DNA of 64,000 nt from Laguncularia racemosa. Lineage: Eukaryota > Streptophyta > Magnoliopsida > Myrtales > Combretaceae. The notes beneath the pieces are model-generated. The model was not told the origin of the DNA. It saw nothing but the letters and a program-made list of their open reading frames with translations, and did not search any database. Numbering within the stretch: position 1 is the stretch's first letter; every line of letters starts with the position of its first letter. Both the position numbers and the translations under genes were made by a program. Positions 1 to 10,659 of the stretch are shown here, one piece after another. The stretch lies in NCBI GenBank assembly GCA_037954665.1, contig JBBMOL010000038.1, positions 4,340,001-4,404,000 of the forward strand, written 5' to 3'.

Positions 1-449
1 GAATGCCTTACCTAGGATCTTTCTAACCAGGTTTTGGAGTATCACAGAAAGAGGGAGCCCAGTAACAAGGGAAGAAGAGGGCATCTAGTGACTGAGCGTG
101 AGCAGCCAGATCGGGAAGCAATTGTTTCAAAATTTTCTAAATTGGATTCTCCTAACTATGAAGGTGTACCAAAGATCCTTCAGGGTGAATAAACCAATGT
201 GAATACTCTTTTAAACACCAAACGATATTAGAGGAGGAGCATGTAGAATTAGAATCTTTCTATTTTTGGGTAAATCAATAATCTGTATTAAACGGAAAAG
301 AATGTACAGTGCAAGTGCGGAAGGAGATGCAATGAAACCCTATTCTATTGTAACAGTTTCACAAAAACGCTGTAGGAAAACTAGCATAAACCAAAATCAA
401 GAAGAAACAAGAAGCTTTTTCTATGCTAAGATCTGTCTAGCAAGAGCAG

Positions 450-1735
450 ATTGAGAAGGAACAATTTAACCAAGGAGCGCTGAATTTCGAACTCCCCATA
501 TACAATACACAGCTATTGAAAGGCCAATTCTCCACAAAACAACTTTAGGATCTTTAGAGGTGGTGGAGATGATGAGAGCCAAAATTACTTTGTGAAGTAA
601 CAAAAGACGCAAGACAAGCAAGAGATGTAACAACTTCTCCCCCAAGCTCCTGAAGAGAAGGAGCACTCAAAGAAACAATGATCATGGTCTTCAAAGCCTT
701 AAGAGCACACGCACACACACAAAAAAAAAGCTGTGGAATTTGAAATTTCCCACTGATTTAGCTTATCAAGAGTGTGTAGTCCCCTTAGCCAAGCAAGCCA
801 GAGAATGAAAGAATACCTCCGTAAAGATTTCTTGCACTACACCACCCTATATAAACTAACTGTGCTGCCTAGGGGTTTCAACACCATAAAAGCACTCTTG
901 ATTAAAAATTCTTGGACAGAAGGTAAAGGAGGTTAGGAGAAATGGGGAAACTGTCCCATAAAGGAGCTTGAGGAAGAACCCAATTGGCACCCTTAATGAC
1001 ATAATAGAACCATGCATTGCGGTTAAGGCAAGCTTAAAATAACTCTAAAGTTGTGAGTCGCATCTAAAGGACCTAATAGGGAGTCAAAAATCTGACCATG
1101 AGAGAGAGTTAGGCATCTCCAAATTCCCATTTGACCCACAATCGAGCTAAAGGGCAAAGCTTTGAAGTTTTCTGCCAGCTCCAAGAACAGGTAAAAGGAT
1201 TTTTTGCTGCCCAAAAACACATTCCTTTAAGGAAAAAGGAATGCAGCCACTCAACATAACCTGCTCTTGAACTCCCTTTAAAAAGGAGCCAGATATGTTC
1301 TATTAGACTGCTTTGTTCCAAGGATCAAGTCTAAGGATACTGAAGCCACCTTCATCAAGTGGAGAACACACTACATCCCAACTCACTTTTGCCTTGGTAA
1401 ATACATTCCAATGTCTACTCCATAAGAAATTTCTCATAACAAGTTGGATTTGGTTGATAACTTTCTTAGGCATAAATATAGAAGCCCAATAAACTTGTAT
1501 TGCAAAAATTACCAAGTTGGAGACTCCTAGTAAAAGAAAGGAACTTTGAAGACCTAGCATTTAGTCTCGCCAAAATTATTGAAATCAAAGCATCACAATC
1601 TTGCTTTCTAAGCTTTGAAAAAATCAAGGGCACCACTAGATAGTGTATGGATACACAACCTTCTTGAAAGCATGGATAGCCAAAAAAACACCCCAATTCT
1701 GTTGGAGATGCATAGCTGTGGATCTTCAAGATGAA
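450..1735 (-). pseudogene. LINE (non-LTR) reverse-transcriptase C-terminal remnant
   Basis: Three frames on the minus strand carry, in order, the end of a plant LINE polyprotein. At 1729-1466 there is a YLGVPL-like segment (HYLVVPLIFSKLR, then a LSFTRSLQL stretch), as found just after the RT catalytic core. At 1560-1303 there is IQVYWASIFMPKKVI followed by RNFLWS and DEGGFSILRLDPWNKA. At 1321-1109 and 1220-1023 there is IEHIWLLFKGSS, then SWSWQK. At 666-466 the zf-RVT-like end has AVYCIWGVRNSALLG. This order matches the thumb and zf-RVT part of plant L1-type elements. Endonuclease and the RT catalytic motif are absent, so the copy is 5'-truncated, as is usual for LINEs, and it is broken by frameshifts. 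It lies in the same orientation as the capping-enzyme gene to its right and may sit in one of that gene's introns. No target-site duplication was identified. Confidence 0.85.
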
Positions 1736-3620
1736 GCATGATCAGCCTCAATTAACATGACAAGAGTATAAAATTCAATGTAACATGAGAATTGGCCCAC
1801 CAACAAGGAGCAATAAATAGGGGAATTGTCAAAGTTGCAACAAGTAAATATGGTGGAAAGAAAACATCCGGATGAGAGGTTTGATCATTCAATTCCCAAT
1901 CCAACACCACCTAAAAAGAGAAGGGATATTAGAAGCCATAAAAGTTAGGCTTGTTGATTACAAATATCTATCTAAGTCAGGCCATAGGCTTGTGCCTATT
2001 GCAAATGTTGGAAAGGGGGGGTTGAAGATGTTGAGGGGAGAGGGGGGGGGGGGGGGGGGGGGACCAAATTGGAGAACAATAGTAGACCTGTCCTATGGGA
2101 ATGGATCAATATTGAACCTAAAGTTTATGTTGAAGAGGTCATCATGGGGGATAAGAGTATGAGTGAGAATCTTCATAAGGAAGTACAGCAAGACAATCGT
2201 TGAGCTAACAGGTTGTTAAATTAAATACTTGAGTGTGCAGAGGAAGCCAAGTCACAAGTGAATGCAAAGGTTGCAATTGAGGTCAAGGTACCAATTCTTG
2301 GAACTTAAGGAAGGAAGGAAATCAACCTATTAGACAATCCAGGACACCAACTGGAAAAAATAGATCGGAAGTAAAACTGGATGAGAAAGAGAAAAGACTA
2401 GTCATATTGGATGAGCAGATGTTGCCATGTGTGTAGTAGGTCAACACCATTTGGGTATAAAAGTATCAAAAGGAAATGCAAAAATAAGAGATTATATCAG
2501 GATTCATCTTGTATTTCTTGAATTGATGATTCACTGCTACAATGATTCAAGAGCCCATCTTTTGTTGGTAGGTTTTCAAAGAAAAAGAGGCAAATTGTGA
2601 ATGAAGATTTTTATGTAAGTGGAGAATTGTAATTTGTAGATTTTTACGTAAGTGGAGTAAGGTTCCTACTACTATGAACCAACCTAAGCTAATTTTGGAT
2701 TTCAGTATTCTTTACCTTTTTTCATTTTATGTTTTCCAATTGAATCCCTATATTATTTTCTCTCCATTTTGTTTCATTGTAAGATATTACAAGGATTATT
2801 CTTTTTAAACACCATCAAGCTTTTACTCTGTCACATTCTTATCAATTTTCATAATTGTGGCAAACATCATGTTAGGGAATTGGATTTGTGATTTGGTTTT
2901 TGGTCATTTCAAAGTGAAATCCTTAAGTATTTTATTTTCAGAAGACTTTAAACCTAGCTTCCCAATGGTCGAAATTTAAATAGGGCTCATTTAGAGAGAG
3001 AGCCCTAGATCTCTTGGAATTTTATAAAAGTAAATAGGCTTTTGAATAGTTTAACACAGATATATAAAAAAATTTACAGCATTGGGTGACTACAAACTCA
3101 GACATTGCAGCACAAAAGGGCACATGGAATCACATAAATAAAGGTGCCTACAGACCTTGGAGCTGCAAATTAAAACAACTGACCAAAAAAAAGAATCATA
3201 CATGCAGCCTTTACATCAGACTACTCTTGCTCTCTCAGATCACATTTTCACTAAGTTCACTCTCATCTCCTATCTTTGTCACAATTCCTCATACTCTCAC
3301 TGTCTCACTCCCATCTCTCCCAAATCCCTACAATGGTAGGCACCAACATTGTATAAGTGTATAGCCTTGTTCTCCTCTCAACTTGCTTATTGTGTAATGT
3401 GGATGATTTACTAAGGAATTTACAAGAAAAGCTTGACCAGCAAGTTGAGCTTGTTTAGGGGAATTATTATCTATGATTTTTTATTTTTTTTTTTTACATG
3501 TGCATATGCAGATATAGTCTACTTGTTAAATTTTTTTTACTTGAAATACTGCATAAATGTTCAAAGTAAAGGTTAAGGAGACAGGTGTGTATTGTGAACA
3601 GCAAAAAGTGATCACAACAA
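1736..3620. other. No recognised gene; AT-rich spacer
   Basis: Short frames exist (for example 1872-2162 and 3086-3364, plus strand), but none shows a motif I recognise and none has exon-like borders. A short repeat (TTTTTAYGTAAGTGGAG) occurs twice near 2610 and 2645. If the capping-enzyme gene is intact, this stretch would be intron. Confidence 0.5.
2042..2062. repeat. G21 homopolymer
   Basis: An uninterrupted run of 21 G is flanked by G-rich sequence from about 2007. Such a run could form a G-quadruplex, but its length is also prone to sequencing error. It has no counterpart in the AT-rich neighbourhood. Confidence 0.9.
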
Positions 3621-3624
3621 TTAG

Positions 3625-3805
3625 GCAATTTGAAAACACTTTGAACTGAACCAAACTGAATTGCATTTGGATTGAATCGGTTTAGAATCCTAAATCATTA
3701 AAAGCGGTTTGGTCTGTTGGGGACTTAAACTGAACCATTTAAAATGATGTTTGGTTTGGTTGCCTCATGAATCAAATCGAAACAAACCATGAAAACCCCT
3801 AGACA
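3625..3805. mobile_element. MITE-like hAT derivative (tentative)
   Basis: This short stretch is rich in AACTGAACCAAACTGAA and GGTTTGGTCTGTTGGGG type motifs and ends in AACCATGAAAACCCCTAGAC. It resembles the many non-autonomous plant hAT elements whose ends read TAGGGGTGTTCA with GGTTCGGTTT repeats inside. I could not find a convincing 8-bp target duplication. The borders are approximate. Confidence 0.3.
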
Positions 3806-4130
3806 CAATCACACAGAGTTATCATTCCTTTTACATATTAAAGTATCATGCCTTTAAAATCTTACAAATAAGATCTCAAAACCCCAAATGTCCAGTCTAT
3901 GATCATGAAACCAGAACTGCATATTTTGTGGACAGCCATTTCTTTTTTCAATTATTGCTTTCAATGCCAGGTACCATTATTTTTATGCACGCAGAAATGC
4001 ATACAACAGCATTTGGAATTAAAAGACCAGAAACATAAAATACAATGTTGGAAAGCCAATAAAATTATATGCAAGTGCACCTCTCACAACAAGAAGGCCA
4101 TACACATGCAAAGAAAGCCAGACAAATTAC

Positions 4131-4729
4131 CAGGTGGAAGCTTGTTTTTGTCATATGTTCTAAAATGCTTTGCCTGGTAGTATTGATCCTGCGAATGTTG
4201 ATGAGGTATACTGGAAACCCTATCATCAGAGCGATCTTTTCTCATTTTCTTGCGCCTTTCGTCCCGCTCCTGCACAAGTAGCATTCAAAATCAATCATCC
4301 TGCACCAAAACTGGGTAACAAAAGGTCCTGCAGAATCAATGCATATGCAAGCATTTGATTCAACCAAAGTTACATCCTGCTCAGCTCAGAAAGAAACAAC
4401 AAGCCACCCCAAAAAGCCATGTACACAAAAGCAACAAACCCCACAATAACATGAAAAAAGGTTAAATTGCAGGGAATAAATAACTCCCTACTTTTTCTGC
4501 CACCCCAAACTGCATCATTATGAGAAACAGTCAATGTCTTTGAGGATGAAGGTAAAATAAATCGTAGAATTTACAATAGGAAGGATGCAGTAATGTAACT
4601 TAGGATATGAGAATGTACCCGATTAGCAATATCAATTGCAGACTCTATACGGTCAACTGGTGCAGAATATTCCTGTACTTGCCGCTCAAAAATCTCATCA
4701 TCATCTTCAGGTAAGGCATTTAGGTCCAT
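4131..4729 (-). CDS. mRNA-capping enzyme, N-terminal exons (partial)
   Basis: The encoded protein would be the plant bifunctional capping enzyme (RNA 5'-triphosphatase plus guanylyltransferase), which adds the 5' cap to nascent RNA polymerase II transcripts in the nucleus. Two coding exons are visible. Exon A is 4729-4619 (37 codons), starts MDLNALPEDDDEIFERQV and ends ...IDIANR at a GT donor. Exon B is 4269-4131, follows an AG acceptor (GTGCAG), begins ERDERRKKMRKDRSDDR and ends ...YDKNKLPPG at a GTAATT donor. Phases agree (0, then 1). This acidic start, the RE-rich helix and the YDRSKLPPGW junction match the N-terminus of Arabidopsis capping-enzyme homologues as I remember them. The next exon should begin with Trp and lead to the HCTHGHNRTG phosphatase loop; it is not found between 1 and 4130. 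Either intron 2 exceeds 4.1 kb and the gene continues left of the window, or the gene is truncated. Confidence 0.82.
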
Positions 4730-4825
4730 GGCAACTAGCCCTCAACATCCAATGAAAAGCATCAATCAATGATAAAACACCTAAATGGTCCCAAAGACAC
4801 TTTTTGTTCTTAGGACACTGAAATC
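4619..4825 (-). other. First coding exon of the capping-enzyme gene including 96-nt 5'UTR
   Basis: Immediately upstream of the ATG at 4729 the minus strand has a strong acceptor: the pyrimidine tract CTCTCTTTTTGTCTTGTGGCAG ends at 4826, giving an exon start at 4825. The 96-nt leader piece holds two short upstream ATGs. One gives a six-codon frame; the other (MLRASCHG...) overlaps the main start in another frame. A weaker alternative acceptor lies at GGGCTAG just before the ATG. Assignment of this exon start is inference from splice signals. Confidence 0.5.
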
Positions 4826-4846
4826 CTGCCACAAGACAAAAAGAGA

Positions 4847-4995
4847 GTATATTCTGCACTCGGTTCAAGAACTGAAATTTCCACCAAGCACCTGGTACAC
4901 ATAGAAGCATAACCAAAGTAAGCCCTAATATTTCAGCATCCTCAAGACTTAGCTGAAGAAAGTATATTCTGCACTCAGTTAAAGAACTGAACTTT
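4847..4995. repeat. Short direct repeat pair in the leader intron
   Basis: AGTATATTCTGCACTC followed by GTTMAAGAACTGAA occurs twice, starting near 4847 and 4961, about 114 bases apart. It lies just upstream of the proposed splice acceptor. Confidence 0.7.
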
Positions 4996-5895
4996 TCTCT
5001 GGGTATGCACTTCATATAGATTGATCTATTTTTTGCCGTTTTAGTGCATTTACTTTCTCAGAATTTGAGATTATAATCTTAAAATTGTTGATAGGTTGTT
5101 GCTTTCTCGCAGGAATGTCTGGATGTGTCTATATTGTGAGATTTATTGTGTAGTCATGAGATTGTAATCTGTTAGTTTGATATGTGCAGTACTTTTTTGG
5201 TAATTATTTAAAAGCTAAAATTTAATTTGATTTTGACCAGTGAAGAACATTTTTATTTTTAGTTTTTTGTTGGGCAATGAATGGATTGTTTTTGTATTGG
5301 GATGTCCATGGATTAGCATTATTTGAAGACATTGGGTTTTGATGCTTTTGGATCATTAAATCTGTAAGACAATGAAATGAGTAAACTTTCGATGTGAGAC
5401 TATTACAAAGTATCTGTATCCATTTTTTATTTTCCCATTAGGCCCATCTTTTACTTTTTGATTTTATACTTATTAATTATTAGCATAATATATTATTTAA
5501 CTAGTTATTTTGTCATAACATACAGCAATTTTCACTTATTACCGATTCTTGAATTTTTTTTCTTTCAGTGCAATCACTTCCACCCTTTTTCTTCCAATTA
5601 GTAAATGCCTTTGTAGTGAAACAATTATCAAAATCTTTTTTGGGTTTTGTGACTTTATCCATGTATTATGGAGGAGCACGGCCATAACATGATCCACTAT
5701 TAGATATAATTAAAGATCAGATGCACTGGTTCAAAAAGAATTAGATATAATTAAAGGAAAGAAACGGTATCTGATTTAAGTCTTACCAATGCTCTTTTTT
5801 TTTTTTTGATAAACCAAAAATTCAATATATTAATAAGATATATACAAGATGTTCCAATATTAAGGATTGTGCTATAAGGGTGGAAATCATTTCTG

Positions 5896-6118
5896 CCAAA
5901 AGTTTTTCTTTCCTTTTTTTTTTTTTTCAGGGTAATGGAGGGACATAGATGTAATCCCTATTAGACCCATACACCGGCTCAATATAGCTTGCCCAATAGA
6001 TAGCCCCAATAAGTGTCCTTGGTGGGATTCGTACTCAAGACTTCATATAAATTATCATGAGAGTGCCTTGAACCTTAAACATTAGGCCAACCACTTAGGG
6101 GTCACCAAAAGTTTTTTT
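5896..6118 (-). mobile_element. tRNA-derived SINE with target-site duplication
   Basis: Read on the minus strand, the element starts GGTGACCCCTAAGTGGTTGG (A-box-like, near 6106), then has GAGTACGAATCCC (B-box-like, cf. GAGTTCGAATCCC), and ends in a poly-A tail (the T-run at about 5914-5927 on the plus strand). CCAAAAGTTTTT flanks both sides (5896-5907 and 6105-6116), as expected of a target-site duplication from LINE-type integration. It sits in the presumed leader intron of the capping-enzyme gene, in the same orientation. The core is roughly 190 bp. Confidence 0.75.
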
Positions 6119-6666
6119 CCCTCTTGACAAATTGTATTAATCTAATGGAAGCATGATACAACAACTGATAACATGTGTTCCCTGACTCGTTTTTGCCACA
6201 GGTTCAGACTGATGGCTTTTTGGTCAAGAAGCCCCAAATCACATCCCTAAAATACACTACCTACTGCATATCCTCTATTCGATCGTCCAATCAACTTCCA
6301 CCTATGTAGGAACACAGGCATTCACCTAGTCACATATTTAGCTTAAACTAGATACCTCCAAAGTAAAACAAAATCTTCCACACAGATTTATTTTACAACC
6401 CAAAATATAAATAAATAAATAAATAAAAGAAGAGGAAGAAGATCAAGAATAAATGTTGAGGAAAATAACCAATATAGGCATCCAATAAAATGCAGATTAT
6501 ACAGATTTAAGAGAGGGAAAAGCAACAAAACTATTATTTATCACCTTTCCTTCACTAAAATAAGACTATCTTGTGAACACAGGAGAACATACATAGACAG
6601 TTAGAAAACCCAAGCAGTAACACAGAACTATCCTCGATGGACAATAAACAATTAGTTCAAGGTTAC

Positions 6667-6738
6667 CTCAAGGAAGCAGGATTTGTGGACAATTGTCTGG
6701 TTGCTGGTACCGACATACACCTCACACAATAACCTTGC
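6667..6738 (-). other. Candidate 72-nt exon in the capping-enzyme leader region
   Basis: A pyrimidine- and T-rich stretch ends in TACATCAG, followed by 72 bases starting GCAAGGTTATTGTG and ending CCTTGAG at a GTAACC donor. All 24 codons are open (ARLLCEVYVGTSNQ...). The length is a multiple of three. It lies between the probable first leader exon (8.1-8.7 kb) and the start-codon exon, so it may be an alternative leader exon; it could also belong to an unrelated gene. I do not recognise the peptide. Confidence 0.35.
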
Positions 6739-7360
6739 CTGATGTACATATTAAGACAAAAAATTACAATACTTAAAATGGTCTACTACTTTCAACATGT
6801 AGAGGAACTACATATTGACAAAATTATAAAAAGGAAAAAAATGTATACCAAGAAACCAGTAAATCTTATCGCACATAGGTAATACCTAAATGCTGCTACA
6901 AGTTCGTCCAATTTGACTAAAATTGCACAGTAAGTACTTTTTCGATAAAATGCACAGTAAATTTCAAATGTTAGAATCACTTAGTGAGGTTTTTTATAAT
7001 GAAATTCAAGACCGTGAAACACACAGAATTTTGAATAAGCAAGGCATTGCATGCTACAAAGACAGAAACAGATGATGCAAAAATAGTATAGTAATAGAAC
7101 AAACTGATAACGGGATCCTGATACTATTTAGGGATTCAGAAAACAGTTGGAAGGGTATGTCATCAGAATTGCCCAAAAGTTTATGAAAAACTTGGGGTGC
7201 AAAGTCAGTTAAAAAAAATAAAGGAAAAACAGATTCAGACACCCTAGAGTCTAGACTTGACAGTGTATAACTCTATACAATCCAGATATTGCTAATGTTC
7301 TAATCAGTTTTTGTTATCAAGTGCCCTAGGAAATGATTAATTATATGTAGGAAAAGCTTC

Positions 7361-8115
7361 CAATGCAGTAATCTTTCTTATAAAATGGTGAATAAGTGCT
7401 TTAAAGATCCTCCTTATTTATGCATCTCAACAACAAAACTGGTTTTCTGACATCTCGAATGGTGGGATTAATACACAACACAGTTGCTAGCAACAATCAC
7501 ACATTCTCAGATAGATAGATATCATCCAATCTTTTTCTGGTCCTTAGTCATATAAAACATAAGGGTTCTTTTAAGAAGCTACCTAATAACACCATTTAAG
7601 AAAGAAAATTATAAGACATCCGAAAATGTTGTCCAAACCAGTCCTCTGAATGACTTATGCAAATTGTATATGACCAAGTGGCTAATATTATAGTATCTTG
7701 ATTAAATCACCTCCAAACACGAACGTGCTACCCAATGCAGTAAGCTTTCTTATGAAAAAAAGAAATAAGTGCTTTAAAGATTACACATTTCCTCATTAAT
7801 TATGCATCTCATCAACAAAACTGGTTCTTTAATATCACATAGGGTGGGATTAATACACAACAGATTTAAGTGCTAACAACAATCACGCATTCTCAGATTG
7901 ACGGATATCGTCCAATCTTATTTCATCGTCGGTCATATAAAACATAAAGGCTCTTTCAACAAGCTACCTAAGGACACCATTTAAGAAACAAAATTATAAG
8001 ACGTCCCAAAATGTTTTCAGACCTTGTCCTCTAAATGACTTATACAAATTGTCTATGACCGAGTGGCTAACATCGTAGTTTACCGATTAAATTACCTCCA
8101 AACACAAGCATGTTA
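7361..8115. repeat. Two-copy direct tandem duplication (~0.38 kb each)
   Basis: Copy 1 (about 7361-7730) and copy 2 (about 7733-8115) share long colinear blocks. Examples are CAATGCAGTAA, AATAAGTGCTTTAAAGAT, GGTGGGATTAATACACAACA, GTCATATAAAACATAA and ATTACCTCCAAACAC. They also share many single-base differences and small indels. By eye about 85% of positions agree. Copy 2 ends beside the proposed leader splice donor at 8120. Confidence 0.85.
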
Positions 8116-8120
8116 CATAC

Positions 8121-8672
8121 CATCGGAAAACTGAAGAAAAAAAAAACCCTAAAATCACGACAAAACCCTATATTTACAGCAACAAAAGCAACAAAGTTCC
8201 AACCTTTATAGGCAAACTGAAGAACAAAACTCATCCCCTGAGCCCTAATTCTCCCAGCCTTTGAACTCACAAAACCCTAGTTTCCTTCCCCTATAGCCAA
8301 CCGACACACCGAAGGAAGTGTGCTGGAGAGAGAAGCTCCGGTTATGGACTTTGATTGAGAGAGAGAGAAAGAGGGATCGAGATCGAGCTCAGGACACGAG
8401 TTGACTCGATGGTGTTGAGTTGATGCGTTGGAGTTGGAGCGTCGAGTTGGACAGGAAGAAGAGGCAAAAGAGGAAAGAGAGTGTAAGGAGAGAGAAGGTG
8501 AAGTATAGGAAGCGCCGTAAGTAGAAGGAGAACGGTGGTACGAGAGGAGTACAACGACGTTTTGAGGAGAGAGAGGGAAGGTTGTAAGGGATCGAATTGG
8601 ACGGAGGGGGGAGAGAGCGTTTTGAGGACATAATTAGGGAGGGCTTGAGAATAAGTAGGCCGGCAATTCACG
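8121..8672 (-). promoter_or_regulatory. Probable 5' leader exon of the capping-enzyme gene
   Basis: On the minus strand this stretch is rich in CT (CTCTCTCCCCCCTCCGTCC, TCTCTCTCTCAATC) and contains several AGGGTTTT motifs. It ends TTTTCCGATG followed by the consensus donor GTATGT (8120-8115). CT-rich leaders with AGGGTTTT are common around plant transcription starts. Two overlapping frames (8671-8342 and 8631-8389) have no recognised domain, though the second has a basic start and one hydrophobic segment. I read the region as leader with upstream frames, joined to the start-codon exon at 4825 by an intron of about 3.3 kb. The link is inference; an independent small gene is the alternative. 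Confidence 0.4.
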
Positions 8673-9284
8673 TAAAGCTATCCTATTCTGCGTTTACGTA
8701 TTTGCGTATAAAAATCTATTTATTACTCGCGTTTAAAAATATAAATTTATAATTCAACCCATCTAATATATTAAAGCATTTATTAATTAAGAAAATTTTA
8801 AATTAAATATATCAAAACAATTGAGTCTCAATTAAAAAAAAAACTATCATTTTTAATCTGATTAATGCTTACAATGGAATTTATATTGGAAAATACACTA
8901 ATACTTAGAAAAAAAATATTTCTATTTATGAGCTAAATATATGGATAAGTGTAATGAAAACATAATAGCTTGATAATGATTTAGACTTTTTAAACACTAT
9001 ATAACTAATTTAAATAAAAATTTATGACATAATTGCTCTTTTGGTTAATCTATAGTGTTGTGCAACTATCCTGAATAAAAACTTATTAACACATTAAGTT
9101 CAATTTTTACTAAAAATTTCAAGTGATTTCACTAATCAATCGAGACTTAATAAGGTATGCATAAATAGATATGTATATGAAAATCAAAATCAAAATGTAT
9201 CACATGATTTAAAAAATGTTGAAATTAGAATATTGAAGAAAATAAAAAGGTTAAGAATGCTATTACTATTGCATTGAAGTCAAA

Positions 9285-10165
9285 ATCAAGGGTAGGAATG
9301 TGGGCTAAAAGAGCCAACCATCCCTAACCCGCACCAGCCCACAGGTTAAAGCAAGGTAGCCTATGATGGCTTGCCCCACCTCACAAGCCAATCCATCAAT
9401 TACAAAGTCCAACGCTCCAACCCATAACCAAACCTTAACTCAAAACCCAAAGCCCAATGCCTAAACCACCATTTGCCCAAACCTCAACTCCAAAGGTTAA
9501 ACCCCAAACCTAAAGCCTTACAACCTAAACCCTAACTTGAAACCCAAACCTCAACAGCCATTCCCCCGTCCCCTAAACCCTAAACCCCTAACTCCGAGCC
9601 TTAACTCAAAACCCTAGTCTACACAGTAATAACATACTAGTTAGGTAAATTAAAAAATTAATAAATAAATAAAAAATAAAGCAACGAAGAGTGGACTCCC
9701 AAGTCACCACGCATGAGCACGACTGAGTGGCGTTGAGTCATTGATAACGATGAGTTAATGATTGAGTACATAGTGGTTGATGAGAGGAGGATTAAAGAAG
9801 TGAGAGAGATCAGAGATCAGATGACGATGATGACATTGATGTTGGTGGTCTGCAAGTGCGAGAGTGATGAGAGATATCAGAGATCAAAGAAGTGAGAGTG
9901 TGACCATGTGACGATTGACATGTGAGTGTCTGACTTAGTGAGGTGAAGGAGAAGGCATGAGGGACTAAGGTCTGAGTCTATAGTCTCTTGTCCTCTTTAG
10001 TCTTTACTTTTAATTTTCTTTTACTATTGTTTTCATTTTTATTTTTTTGTGCGAGCCAAGCGAGCTAACCTGTGCCCATGGAGAGTTAGCCCACCTCGAC
10101 TCATAGACCACACAAGGTAGCCCAAAATAGCTTGCAAATCCCACAAGCCAAATCTCTTCGACCTA
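9285..10165. repeat. Degenerate repeat region with telomere-like CCCTAAA motifs; possible hAT derivative
   Basis: From about 9400 to 9620 there are many imperfect AACCCTAAA / AAACCCAAA words, similar to degenerate plant telomere repeats but without a regular array. Flanking segments near 9310-9400 and 10050-10145 share words such as CAAGGTAGCC, GGCTTGC and CACAAGCC in the same direction. Between them is a GA-rich stretch (GAGAGATCAGAGATCAGA repeats near 9800-9890). This style resembles non-autonomous hAT elements, but I found no clean ends. Confidence 0.3.
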
Positions 10166-10620
10166 ACTCGCATTAAATTGGGACAGGTAATTGGACAAAT
10201 ATTAAACCTATCAAGAACCCAAACCTTTTTTTTTAAGTATATAAATATTATTATATTGTTTATTAATTATTTTTTAATAAAAAATACCAAACTCTAAACT
10301 TTGGAACAATATCAAAACAAATATGATTATATATGTTGAAAGTGCAAATTTTATTTATTTTTAAGAATATAAGCTGTATTTTACAAAAATATAGTCATAA
10401 TAAATAAGTAAAGACTTAAAACTAACAATAGAATATTAAAAAAAAAAAAAAGGTAACGAGTTGAGAATTGGGTTACTTATTAAGCTTATCGAGTGAGTTT
10501 CCAATACTTGGTAAAAAAAACCTTATAGGGTATGAGACAGGTTTCAAGTAACCCTATAGGATAATAGGACGGGTATTAGGTTTACTGAAAACAATCCAAA
10601 CCCATCTCGATTGCATCTTT
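10165..10620. mobile_element. MITE-like element with degenerate terminal inverted repeats
   Basis: The left end (GGGACAGGTAATTGGACAAA ... TTAAACCTATCAAGAACCC) and the reverse complement of the right end (GAGATGGGTTTGGATTGTTT ... AAACCTAATACCCGTCC) align over about 40 bases. The interior is AT-rich. The ends resemble plant MITEs carrying GGGACGGGTTTGG-type termini, probably hAT. Borders and target duplication are uncertain. Confidence 0.4.
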
Positions 10621-10659
10621 CCTCGATTGATCTACAAGTTTATCGATTATAATAGGATG

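Noticed and set aside
1..4130. Searched the minus strand for the next capping-enzyme exon (WLDCPAFG and HCTHGHNRTG coding words)
   Set aside because: None found; no exon is claimed left of 4131.
4707..5015. 102-codon minus-strand frame over the capping-enzyme start
   Set aside because: It reads a different phase from the conserved MDLNALPEDDDE start and crosses the predicted splice acceptor.
8342..8671. Leu/Ser/Pro-rich 109-codon frame, and the overlapping 80-codon frame at 8389-8631 with a hydrophobic segment
   Set aside because: Composition follows from the CT-rich leader; the two overlap in different frames and neither has a recognised domain or a splice continuation. They could be upstream frames.
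9400..9620. Interstitial telomere array
   Set aside because: CCCTAAA-like words are frequent but irregular; there is no tandem array with the 7-bp period.
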